From NCBI GenBank assembly GCA_038199035.1, contig JBBPZM010000072.1, positions 1 through 16,608 on the forward strand: DNA of 16,608 nt, read 5' to 3'. This DNA is from DATAEY01 sp038199035. GTDB lineage: Bacteria > Actinomycetota > Thermoleophilia > Solirubrobacterales > Solirubrobacteraceae. Below the pieces are notes generated by a model, which searched no databases, had not been told where the DNA came from, and saw only the letters and a list, made by a program, of their open reading frames with translations. The translations under genes and the position numbers were made by a program. Position 1 is the first letter of the stretch. The number at the start of each line of letters is the position of its first letter. Positions 1-7,340 of the stretch are shown here, in pieces.

Positions 1-1131
1 CGTCCGACGCCAGCCGGCGTGCGCACACTCGGGGGCCCGGACACGCTGCTGCTCGCAACCGAGCTCGACCTCGAGGTCGACGGGGGAAGCGCTGGGGCGC
101 GAGTGTCGCTGGGAATCGGAGAGCGGCGAGCTTCGCGGTGCATCACGAGGCGGGCCTGGGACGAGAGCACTTCACCGCGTGCGATCCCGCCGAAGCGCTG
201 GCCGACGCCGCCGAGGCCTGGAGGTCGTGGGTCGGCGAGCACCAGGTCTGCGAGGGCGCGTATGCCGAGGCGGTGAACCGTAGCGCGCTGGTTCTACAGG
301 CGCTACCTACCAGCCCAGCGGCGCGATCGTCGCCGCCCCGACGACGTCGCTACCCGAGATCGCGGGGGCGAGGCCAATTGGGACTACCGGTTCGCGTGGC
401 TGCGCGACGCCAGCCTGACCCTGCGAGCCCTGCGGGTGGCGGCATGCCCGCACGAAGCGCATCGCTTCTTCGACTGGATGGCCGCCGCGGTCGGGCGCCA
501 GGCCGCCGGTCACGTGCAGATCATGTTCGGCGTCGAGGGTGAGCGCGACCTCACCGAGCACGAGCTCGACCACCTGGCCGGCTACGGCTCGAGCCGGCCG
601 GTACGCGTTGGCAACGAGGCGTGGCGCCAGCGCCAGCTCGACGTGATGGGCGAGATCCTCGAGGCCGCCCACGTACTGCGCAACCAACTCGACGATCTCG
701 ATCCGTGGACCGCGGCCTTCCTGTGTGACCTCGGCGATCGCGCCGCGTCCGAGTGGCGGGACGTCGACGCGGGCATCTGGGAGGGGCGAGAGGGCGGGCG
801 CCACTACACCAGCTCCAAGCTCATGTGCTGGGTCGCTCTCGACCGCGCGGTGAAGCTCGCGCCCCAACTGGGGGCGGGGGCCAACCCCGCAACGTGGGCG
901 GCGGCGCGCGACGCCGTGCGCACGGCGATCCTCGAGCAGGCGTGGAACGAGGAGATCGGCGCCTATACGGGCGCGTTCGGCTCCGACCATCTCGACGCCA
1001 GCGTCCTGCTCATGGCGACCATGGGCTTCCTGCCGGCCACCGACGCGCGCATGCGGGCGACAATCGAGGCGATCGAGCGCGATCTCGCCGACAACGGACT
1101 CGTGCGCCGCTGGACCGGGACCACCGAGGAC
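1..1131 (+). pseudogene. Decayed GH15 glucoamylase/trehalase-like gene, 5' end outside window
   Basis: Pieces of a glycoside hydrolase family 15 protein are readable in sequence but in changing frames. Frame 1 holds the end of the N-terminal beta domain (to about 126). Frame 3 covers about 129-305 (from SFAVHHEAGLGREHF to SALVLQAL). Frame 2 covers about 308-367 (YQPSGAIVAAPTTSLPEIAG). Frame 1 resumes at about 370 with EANWDYRFAWLRDASLT and stays open through DAGIWEGREGGRHYTSSK and DGLVRRWTGTTEDE-like family blocks (here DNGLVRRWTGTTEDE). Each shift fits loss of one base. After about 1131 family similarity stops abruptly and the rest of the open frame is a shadow of the next gene. The missing 3' part would carry the catalytic base region (family SEE-type block), and family members are usually about 600 residues. 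The enzymes hydrolyse alpha-glucosidic bonds (maltooligosaccharides or trehalose). I infer a non-functional remnant; sequencing error could explain frameshifts but hardly the 3' loss. Confidence 0.85.
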
Positions 1132-1240
1132 GAAGTGGCAGATCGAGCAGGCCACGGAGAGCCGGTCCGGGCAGCCGAGTCGACCGACCCCTTAGAGCAT
1201 TTGACGGGGGCGCCCGACAGTCGAACGCCGCGTCCGGCGC

Positions 1241-1246
1241 TAGCAT
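1241..1246 (+). promoter_or_regulatory. -10-like hexamer TAGCAT before the ThyX-like gene
   Basis: TAGCAT fits the TANNNT -10 pattern and ends 12 nt before the TTG start, so any leader would be only a few bases long. No clear -35 element or Shine-Dalgarno sequence is seen. It lies in the 127-nt stretch after the GH15 remnant, which otherwise shows no feature. Confidence 0.45.
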
Positions 1247-1258
1247 CGCGGGCCGCCC

Positions 1259-2851
1259 TTGGACTACCCGGTCGAGACCTTCACCGTCGCGGAGCGCGCC
1301 CGGCTCGCGCCGCACTTCACCAACCTCGACCGGCCGGTCTTCGCCCTGGTCAACCTGCCCGAGACCGTCAAGGGTGCCCTCTTCGCCCGCTATTCGCGCT
1401 ACCCCGGGACGCTGCGTCGCCTCTTCCTCGACGAGTTCGCCGCCGACCTGCCTGAGAACCCGGGCGCCTGGGACGGCGCGGAAGGCGAGCGCGCCGCCCG
1501 ACTGTACGAGCGCGTCTTCGTCGGGTACGGGGACGACTCGGTTGCCCAGCTCGGAGGCGCGCACGTCGCCTGTGAGTGGGTCTCCAACGTCCTGACCAAG
1601 ATCCTCCAGCGGCCTCGTCTCGGCGCCTACCTGGAGCAGTCGACCCGCTACATCGCCTACGACGCGCCGATGCCGGGCGGGGGCTACCGCTACTACCGCG
1701 ATCCACAGCTCGGCCACGAGTTCGAGGCGGCGATGGACTCGCTGTTCGACACCTACGCCCAGGCCCTGCCCGTGGTCAGCGCCTGGGCCGAGCAGCAGTT
1801 CCCGCGGGCTGACGGCGAGCCTGCGGCGGCGCATGCGCGCGCCATCCGCGCCAAGGCGCTCGACCTGCTGCGCGGCCTGCTGCCCGCGGCGTCGCTCTCG
1901 CACATGGGCATCTTCGCCACCGGCCAGACCTACGAGCAGCTCATCCTGCACCTGCTGGCCCACCCGCTCCCCGAGGCACGGCGCTGCGGGGAGATGATCC
2001 TCACCGAGGTCCAGGCCGTCATGCCGAGCTTCGTCGCCCGGGTGCCGCGGCCGGAGCGCGGCGGCAAGTGGGTCGAGCACCTGCGCGAGCGCTCAGCGGC
2101 CGCCCAGCGCTGGACGGCCCGGCTCGGGCTCGACCGCCCGGACGCTGACACAGACGGGCGCCCGTCGGTGCGCCTGCTCCACCACGACGGCGACGTCGAG
2201 TCCCTGCTGGCTGCGCTGATGTTCGAGGCCAGCGCAGCCGGGGAGGCCACGGCGCTCGAAGCGGTCCGGAGCCTGGATCCCACCGAGCAGGCCCAGGTGC
2301 TTGCCGACCTCGTCGGCCGCCGTGCCAATCGCCGTCACCGTCCCGGCCGGGGATTCGAGGCGCTGCGCTACCGCTTCGAGATCGTCTCCGACTACGGCGC
2401 CTTCCGCGACCTACAGCGCCACCGCATGCTCACCTGCCAGTGGCAGGCGTTGACTCCCGACCTCGGGGCCGGCATTCCGCAGGAGGTCGATGCCGCCGGC
2501 GCGGGCGACGCCTACCGGCGCGCGCTCGAGACCTCGGAGGCCGAGTATCGCCGGCTGGTCGAGGTCGGCCTGCTCGACGCCGCGCCCTACGCGCTGTGCC
2601 TGGGCTACCGCATCCGCTACGTCCTCGACCTCAACGCCCGCGAGGCCATGGCGCTGATCGAGCTGCGCTCGGGCCGCGAGGGCCACCCTTCCTACCGGGC
2701 GGTCGCACACGAGATGCACGCCCAGATCGCCGCTGTCCACCCGGCGGTCGCCGCGTCCATGACCCATGTGGACCGCGAGTCAGAGCCGCGCCTAGAGCGC
2801 ATCCTCTCGGAGATCCGCACCCATGCGCGGGCGGCGGCGCCGGCGCCCTGA
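1259..2851 (+). CDS. Tandem ThyX-domain protein (FAD-dependent thymidylate synthase-like)
   Basis: This 530-residue protein contains two diverged copies of the ThyX (Thy1) fold. The first, about residues 85-260, has LQRPRLGAYLEQSTRYI at 116-132, aligning with the ThyX signature RHRxxSxNExSxR and its Tyr. The second, about 365-500, has LQRHRMLTCQWQALT at 385-399, which keeps Arg-His-Arg but lacks the Ser and Glu/Ser/Arg positions; it continues into LNAREAMALIELRSG, like the ThyX NLR...LR segment. ThyX uses FAD, NADPH and methylenetetrahydrofolate to make dTMP from dUMP. Canonical ThyX is about 220-250 residues and homotetrameric, so this looks like an internal duplication. The TTG start at 1259 is chosen because homology-like sequence begins immediately and no better codon is nearby. 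Whether it is still a thymidylate synthase is not shown by the sequence. It converges on the acyl-CoA synthetase gene with only 7 nt between stops. Confidence 0.82.
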   Translation: MDYPVETFTVAERARLAPHFTNLDRPVFALVNLPETVKGALFARYSRYPGTLRRLFLDEFAADLPENPGAWDGAEGERAARLYERVFVGYGDDSVAQLGGAHVACEWVSNVLTKILQRPRLGAYLEQSTRYIAYDAPMPGGGYRYYRDPQLGHEFEAAMDSLFDTYAQALPVVSAWAEQQFPRADGEPAAAHARAIRAKALDLLRGLLPAASLSHMGIFATGQTYEQLILHLLAHPLPEARRCGEMILTEVQAVMPSFVARVPRPERGGKWVEHLRERSAAAQRWTARLGLDRPDADTDGRPSVRLLHHDGDVESLLAALMFEASAAGEATALEAVRSLDPTEQAQVLADLVGRRANRRHRPGRGFEALRYRFEIVSDYGAFRDLQRHRMLTCQWQALTPDLGAGIPQEVDAAGAGDAYRRALETSEAEYRRLVEVGLLDAAPYALCLGYRIRYVLDLNAREAMALIELRSGREGHPSYRAVAHEMHAQIAAVHPAVAASMTHVDRESEPRLERILSEIRTHARAAAPAP

Positions 2852-2873
2852 CCCGCGGCTACACGCGCCGCTG
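2832..2873. terminator. Possible shared hairpin between convergent genes
   Basis: GCGGCGC at 2834-2840 is complementary to GCGCCGC at 2865-2871, extendable by one wobble and one further pair, with a 24-nt loop spanning both stop codons. There is no T tract. The base composition makes such pairing easy to find by chance, so this is a weak call. Confidence 0.25.
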
Positions 2874-4433
2874 CGCCTCGCGCTCACGCAGCTCGATGCG
2901 GCGGATCTTGCCGGTCAGCGTCTTGGGCAGGTCGTCGACGAACTCGATCCGCCGCGGATAGGCGTAGGCCGACAGCGAGGAGCGCACCGAGGCCTTGATG
3001 TCCTGCGCCAGATCGTCGGAGGGCTGGTGGCCCTCGGCCAGCACCACGAAGGCCTTGACCACCATTCCCTTCTGCTCGTCGGGCGAGGCCACCGCCGCGG
3101 CCTCGCGCACCGCCGGGTGCTCGATGCAGGCCGACTCGACCTCGAACGGGCCGATCCGGTAGCCGGCGGAGATGATCACGTCGTCGGCGCGGCCGGCGTA
3201 CCAGTAGTAGCCGTCCTCGTCCTCCTGCGCGGCGTCCTTGGTGTGGAACCACGCGCCGCCGAAGGTCTCGCGGCCCGCTTCGTCGTTGTTCCAGTAGCCC
3301 AGCGGGTAGTGCGGGTTAGACCGCGCACGCAGGCAGATTTCCCCGCGCTCGCCCTGGGCGACCGGGCGCTCGTCCTCGTCGAGGATGGCCACGTCCCACC
3401 CCGGCATCGGCTTGCCCATCGAGCCCTCGCGGACGTCCATGAACGGGAAGTTGGCGCAGAGCGGGTAGGACTCGGTGAGCCCGTAGTAGTCGAGCACGGT
3501 CACGCCGTATTGCTCGCGGAACCACCTGATCGCCTCGGGGTTGAGCGGCTCACCGGCCGAGCACACGATCCGGAACTTCTGGGGGAAGCGCTGGCCCGCG
3601 TCCTCGATGGCCATCATCGCCCGCATCGCCGTCGGGGTGGTGAAGACGTTGGTCACCTCGTGGCGCGAGAGAACCTCGAGCTGCTGGGCGGGGTCGAAGC
3701 CGCCCTGGCGCTGGAAGACGAACTGGCACGCGCCCAGCCGCCACGGCCCCAGCAGGGGCGCGATTCCCGCCGCCCACGCCCACTCCCCCATGCCGTGGAA
3801 GAGCTCGCCGTCGCGCACGTCGTGGCAGTAGGTGAACTCCTCGTGGGCCAGCACGTATCGGTGGGCGTGGAGGATGCCCTTGGCCAGGCCGGTGGTCCCG
3901 GACGAGTAGTAGAGCTGCGCCGGGTCGTCGGCCGCGGTGTCGAGCGTCTCGAAGTGGTCGTCGGCGCCGTCGAGCAGGCCCGCGTCGAGGACCAGCAGCT
4001 CGCCGGCGAAGCTCGACAGGCGCTGCGCGTTGGCGGCGTCGGTGACCAGGACCCGGGGCGCGGAGTCCGACAGGCGATGGCGGATCCCCTCGTCGCCGTA
4101 GAGCACCGACATCGAGAGCAGGATCGCCCCGAGCTTCCAGGTGGCGAAGAAGACGGCCGCCGTCTCCGGCGAGGCGGGGGCCACCACCGCGACGCGGTCC
4201 CCGCGCTTCACGCCGTGCGATGCCAGCACGTTGGCCGCGCGCGCCGAGAGCGACTGAAGCTCACCCCACGAGCAGCGCCGCTGCTCGCCGCGCCAGTCCT
4301 CCCAAACCATCGCCGGCTTGTCGCGGGGATGGCGGTCGCACACGTCGGCGGCGATGTTGTAGCGCTCGGGCACCTCCCAGCGGTGCTGGGCGCACGCCTC
4401 CTGGTAGGAGGTCGGCAGCGTGGTCACGGCCAT
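2859..4433 (-). CDS. Medium-chain-type acyl-CoA synthetase (AMP-binding family)
   Basis: This 524-residue ANL-superfamily adenylate-forming enzyme activates a carboxylic acid to acyl-AMP and then to acyl-CoA. Visible motifs are the ATP phosphate-binding loop YYSSGTTGLAKG (175-186), the A5 motif YYGLTES (316-322), the hinge and thioester-conformation motif GRADDVIISAGYRIGPFEVES (414-434) and the catalytic Lys509 in KTLTGKIRR near the C-terminus. Length and motif spelling (AGYRIGPFEVES) fit the medium-chain/AcsM-like branch rather than acetyl-CoA synthetase, and it lacks the long N-terminal acetyl-CoA synthetase domain. The substrate cannot be read from sequence; short or medium fatty, branched or aromatic acids are possible. 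It lies 43 nt downstream of acsA on the same strand and has its own Shine-Dalgarno AGGAGG seven bases before the ATG, so it is probably the last gene of an acid uptake and activation operon. Confidence 0.9.
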   Translation of the reverse strand: MAVTTLPTSYQEACAQHRWEVPERYNIAADVCDRHPRDKPAMVWEDWRGEQRRCSWGELQSLSARAANVLASHGVKRGDRVAVVAPASPETAAVFFATWKLGAILLSMSVLYGDEGIRHRLSDSAPRVLVTDAANAQRLSSFAGELLVLDAGLLDGADDHFETLDTAADDPAQLYYSSGTTGLAKGILHAHRYVLAHEEFTYCHDVRDGELFHGMGEWAWAAGIAPLLGPWRLGACQFVFQRQGGFDPAQQLEVLSRHEVTNVFTTPTAMRAMMAIEDAGQRFPQKFRIVCSAGEPLNPEAIRWFREQYGVTVLDYYGLTESYPLCANFPFMDVREGSMGKPMPGWDVAILDEDERPVAQGERGEICLRARSNPHYPLGYWNNDEAGRETFGGAWFHTKDAAQEDEDGYYWYAGRADDVIISAGYRIGPFEVESACIEHPAVREAAAVASPDEQKGMVVKAFVVLAEGHQPSDDLAQDIKASVRSSLSAYAYPRRIEFVDDLPKTLTGKIRRIELREREAQRRV

Positions 4434-4440
4434 GGCGGGC

Positions 4441-4446
4441 CCTCCT
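4441..4446 (-). promoter_or_regulatory. Shine-Dalgarno AGGAGG of the second acyl-CoA synthetase
   Basis: On the minus strand AGGAGG, within GAGAGGAGGG, lies 7 nt before the ATG at 4433. It fixes the start of this gene. It also contrasts with the many genes in the window that have no such site. Confidence 0.75.
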
Positions 4447-4476
4447 CTCGGCTCTGCGATCGATGCATCGCGCTCC

Positions 4477-6468
4477 CTACTCCGCTCCCTCCTTCTGGCG
4501 CTCGGCCACCTTGCCCTCGAGCTCCTTCATGACGTCGGGGTCGCGCAGCGTGGTCACGTCGCCCAGCTCGCGACCCTCGGCGATGTCGCGCAGAAGCCGG
4601 CGCATGATCTTGCCCGAGCGGGTCTTGGGCAGGTCGCCCGACCAGATGATCCGCTTGGGCCGCGCCAGCTTGCCGATCTTCTTGGCCACGTGCTCGCGCA
4701 GTTCCCCCACCAGCTCGTCCGACCCGTCGAGGTCGCCCTCCAGCGTCACGAAGGCGCAGATCGATTGGCCGGTGTCCTCGTCGGTCTGGCCGATCACCGC
4801 CGCCTCGGCCACCTTGCCGTGGGAGACGATCGCCGACTCGACCTCCGCCGTCGACATGCGGTGGCCGGAGACGTTGATCACGTCGTCGATGCGCCCGACC
4901 ACCCAGAAGTAGCCGTCCTCGTCGCGGCGGGCAGCGTCCCCGACCAGGTAGGTCTCCTTGCCGAACTTCTCGAAGTAGGTCTCGACGAAGCGGTCGTCCT
5001 CCTGGTAGAGCGTGCGCAGCATCCCCGGCCACGGGCGCTGGAGGACCAGCAGGCCCTGGCCTTCGTCGATCTCCTTGCCGTCCTCGTCGACCACCGCGGC
5101 CTTGATCCCGGGGAGCGGCAGCGTGGCCGACCCCGGCTTGGTCGTGGTGACCCCTGGCAGGGGCGAGATCAGGATGTGGCCGGTCTCGGTCTGCCACCAC
5201 GTGTCGACGATCGGGCAGCGCTCGGCCCCGATCACCTTGTGGTACCAGAGCCACGCCTTGGGGTTGATGGGCTCACCGACCGAGCCGAGCAGACGCAGCG
5301 ACGACAGGTCGTGCTTGCCGGGGTGCTGGGCCCCCCACTTGATGCAGGCGCGGATCGCCGTCGGCGCGGTGTAGAGGATCGACACCTTGTAGCGCTCGAC
5401 CACCTCCCACCACACGTCCTTGTCGGGATAGTCGGGCGCGCCCTCGTACATCACGCTCGTTGCCCCGTTGGCCAGCGGCCCGTAGACGATGTAGGAGTGT
5501 CCGGTGACCCAGCCCACGTCGGCCGCGCACCAGTAGACGTCGGACTCGGGCTTGAGGTCGAAGACGTAGCGGTGCGTGATGGCGCAGCCCAGCAGGTAGC
5601 CGCCGGTGGTGTGGAGCACTCCCTTGGGCTTGGCCGTCGAGCCCGAGGTGTAGAGCACGTACAGGGGGTGCTCGGCGTCGAGCGGCTCGGCCTCGCACTC
5701 GGCGTCGGCTGCCTCCATGGCCTCGTGGAACCACACGTCGCGGCCGCCGCGCATCTCGCACTCGGTCTCCGTCGCGCGCACGACGAAGATGGTCTGGACC
5801 GAGTCGACGTCGCCCATCACCTCGTCGACCGCCGACTTGATCGGCGCGGTCTTGCCCTTGCGCCGCGCGCCGTCCACGGTGACCAGCGCCTTGGCGTTCG
5901 AGAACTCCATCCGCTCGCGCACCGAGCCCGGCGAGAACCCGCCGAAGACGACGTTGTGGGGCGCGCCGATGCGCGCGCAGGCCAGCATGGCCACCACGAC
6001 CTCAGGGATCATCGGCAGGAAGATCCCGACCACGTCGCCCTTCTCGATCCCGTGGTCCTTGAGGGCGTTGGCGAAGCGCTGGACGTCCCGGTGCAGGTCG
6101 GCATAGGTGATGTCGCGCTCCTCGCCCTCCTCGCCGCGCCAGTGAAAGGCGACGCGGTCGCCGTTGCCGGCTTCGACGTGGCGGTCCAGGCAGTTGTGCG
6201 AGGCATTGAGCTTGCCGTCGGCGAACCACTTGTAGAACGGCGGGTTGGAGTCGTCGAGCGTCTCCGTGGGCTCGTCGAACCAGTCGAGCAGCTCCTTGGC
6301 CTGCTTGTGCCACCACGCCTGCGGGTCGCGCTCCGCCTCGTCGTAGACCGAGTCGTCGCTCCACAGCGCGTGCTCGCGGAACTCCCGCGGGGGCTCGAAG
6401 GTCTCGACGTTCAGGAGCGCCTCCAGCTCGCGCTCGAGGCCCTGTCCGCTTGCCTGCTCAGTCGCCAT
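4477..6468 (-). CDS. acsA: Acetyl-CoA synthetase (AMP-forming)
   Basis: At 663 residues this is full length for AcsA, which converts acetate, ATP and CoA to acetyl-CoA, AMP and pyrophosphate in the cytosol. The N-terminal ACS domain is present (FYKWFADGKLNASHNCLDRH, about 78-97). The P-loop YTSGSTAKPKG is at 273-283. DTWWQTETG (422-430) carries the Trp that limits the acyl pocket to acetate in characterised AcsA enzymes. GRIDDVINVSGHRMSTAEVES is at 525-545. The C-terminal PKTRSGKIMRR has catalytic Lys620, the residue controlled by acetylation in well-studied homologues. The ATG at 6468 is preceded by GAGGTGG about 6 nt away. The permease gene ends 100 nt upstream and a second acyl-CoA synthetase starts 43 nt downstream, all on the same strand, so acetate import and activation are probably co-expressed. 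I see no acetyltransferase or deacetylase gene beside it. Confidence 0.97.
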   Translation of the reverse strand: MATEQASGQGLERELEALLNVETFEPPREFREHALWSDDSVYDEAERDPQAWWHKQAKELLDWFDEPTETLDDSNPPFYKWFADGKLNASHNCLDRHVEAGNGDRVAFHWRGEEGEERDITYADLHRDVQRFANALKDHGIEKGDVVGIFLPMIPEVVVAMLACARIGAPHNVVFGGFSPGSVRERMEFSNAKALVTVDGARRKGKTAPIKSAVDEVMGDVDSVQTIFVVRATETECEMRGGRDVWFHEAMEAADAECEAEPLDAEHPLYVLYTSGSTAKPKGVLHTTGGYLLGCAITHRYVFDLKPESDVYWCAADVGWVTGHSYIVYGPLANGATSVMYEGAPDYPDKDVWWEVVERYKVSILYTAPTAIRACIKWGAQHPGKHDLSSLRLLGSVGEPINPKAWLWYHKVIGAERCPIVDTWWQTETGHILISPLPGVTTTKPGSATLPLPGIKAAVVDEDGKEIDEGQGLLVLQRPWPGMLRTLYQEDDRFVETYFEKFGKETYLVGDAARRDEDGYFWVVGRIDDVINVSGHRMSTAEVESAIVSHGKVAEAAVIGQTDEDTGQSICAFVTLEGDLDGSDELVGELREHVAKKIGKLARPKRIIWSGDLPKTRSGKIMRRLLRDIAEGRELGDVTTLRDPDVMKELEGKVAERQKEGAE

Positions 6469-6474
6469 GTCTGT

Positions 6475-6481
6475 CCACCTC
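6475..6481 (-). promoter_or_regulatory. Shine-Dalgarno GAGGTGG of acsA
   Basis: On the minus strand GAGGTGG sits 6 nt before the ATG at 6468, supporting that start. The 100-nt gap between the permease stop and acsA shows no strong promoter, so a shared transcript with the permease is likely. Confidence 0.6.
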
Positions 6482-6568
6482 TCGTTTGCCGATCGCCGGG
6501 GACGGGGGCCGTCGGGCCCACCGCCCCGACGGTGCCGAGTCCTGCTCCAGTCTGTCCTATGCCGTGGG

Positions 6569-7231
6569 TCAGGCCGCCTCGCGCTTGAGCGGAATCACCG
6601 GGAGGACCGTCCGCCCGAAGGTCGAGTTGGTGACCGCCGCGAACGACGCGTACCACGCCGCGGCCGCGGTCACGATGCCCAGGTAGCCGCCCGCCCTGAC
6701 CGTGCCCATGCTCCCCGACGTATTCCCGAAGCCGAGGAGAACGAAGGTCGCGGAAAGCGTGACGAAGACCAGCGCGATCGCCGCGGTCGTGCGCAGTGAG
6801 GCCACGAACATGTAGATCGTGAAGATGCCCCAGGCCAGCAGGTAGAGCCCGACCGCCTCCATGCGGTGCGTCATGGGGATCTTGTCCTCGAAGAAGTTGA
6901 CGAACGCCCAGAAGGAGAGCCAGAAGGCGCCATAGGAGGTGAAGGCCACCGCCCCGAAGGTATTGCCGGTCCGGAACTCCCACATTCCCGCCAGCAGCTG
7001 GGCGAGGCCGCCGTAGGCCAGCGCGAGCCCGAGCACGACGGGCTCGCCCGACTTGTCGATCAGCCCGGCGTTGAACATGCTGAGCACGAAGGTAGTCAGC
7101 GCGAAGCCGGCCAGGCCCAGCGGCCCGGGGTCGGCCGGAGCCCAACCCTCTCGGGCAAGCTGCCCGGCCTCCGCGGCGCGGGCGCGGTCGCCCGCCATCG
7201 GCTCGCGCGGCGAGATCCTTGCACCTTCCAT
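6569..7231 (-). CDS. satP: Acetate/succinate transporter, GPR1/FUN34/YaaH (SatP) family
   Basis: This 220-residue membrane protein belongs to the AceTr/SatP family of small six-helix acetate channels or proton symporters in the cytoplasmic membrane. The family signature appears as ADPGPLGLAGFALTTFVLS (33-51; NPAPLGL-like in others), followed by FRTGNTFGAVAFTSYGAFW (86-104), the conserved GNTFG region. Six hydrophobic helices are readable, from about 37 to the end near 210. A hydrophilic N-terminal extension of about 30 residues (rich in Arg, Glu and Ala) precedes the first helix. The ATG at 7231 is supported by GGAGGGAGG about 5 nt upstream. It is followed by acsA and a second acyl-CoA synthetase on the same strand, which strongly suggests acetate or other short carboxylates as substrate. 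Assignment of the exact substrate is by family and context only. Confidence 0.92.
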   Translation of the reverse strand: MEGARISPREPMAGDRARAAEAGQLAREGWAPADPGPLGLAGFALTTFVLSMFNAGLIDKSGEPVVLGLALAYGGLAQLLAGMWEFRTGNTFGAVAFTSYGAFWLSFWAFVNFFEDKIPMTHRMEAVGLYLLAWGIFTIYMFVASLRTTAAIALVFVTLSATFVLLGFGNTSGSMGTVRAGGYLGIVTAAAAWYASFAAVTNSTFGRTVLPVIPLKREAA

Positions 7232-7236
7232 CTGAT

Positions 7237-7245
7237 CCTCCCTCC
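7237..7245 (-). promoter_or_regulatory. Strong Shine-Dalgarno GGAGGGAGG of satP
   Basis: On the minus strand GGAGGGAGG ends 5 nt before the ATG at 7231. It is the best ribosome-binding site in the window and fixes the permease start. Confidence 0.75.
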
Positions 7246-7284
7246 GCGGACCGTGAGCCGGCCCGCCGTCGCAGGGTCTCCTGG

Positions 7285-7318
7285 CTGACTCCTACCCCAC
7301 TCCCCCAGTTGGAATCAG
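7285..7318 (-). repeat. Inverted repeat upstream of satP (operator or terminator candidate)
   Basis: Read on the minus strand, CTGATTCC (7318-7311) and GGAGTCAG (7292-7285) can form eight pairs, one of them G-T, around an 18-nt G-rich loop. It lies 22 nt after the stop of the upstream membrane-protein gene and about 53 nt before the permease ATG. It could end the upstream transcript or be a regulator site for the acetate operon. A weak -10-like TAGGAG overlaps the proximal arm. There is no T tract. Confidence 0.45.
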
Positions 7319-7340
7319 GGGCGGCCGACAGGATGTCCGC

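Noticed and set aside
1132..1455. Continuation of the GH15 open frame to 1455
   Set aside because: Family similarity ends at about 1131, and the remaining Arg/Pro/Ala-rich translation is an out-of-frame reading of the ThyX-like gene.
4456..4471. GCGAT/ATCGC hairpin between acsA and the second synthetase
   Set aside because: It is a five-pair stem with a 6-nt loop, easily found by chance, with no T tract. At most it is a weak attenuating structure.
2823..4532. Long plus-strand open frames opposite the acyl-CoA synthetase and acsA (also 4420-6588)
   Set aside because: The translations are Arg/Val/Gly/His-rich antisense shadows typical of high-GC genes. The minus-strand proteins have complete catalytic motifs.
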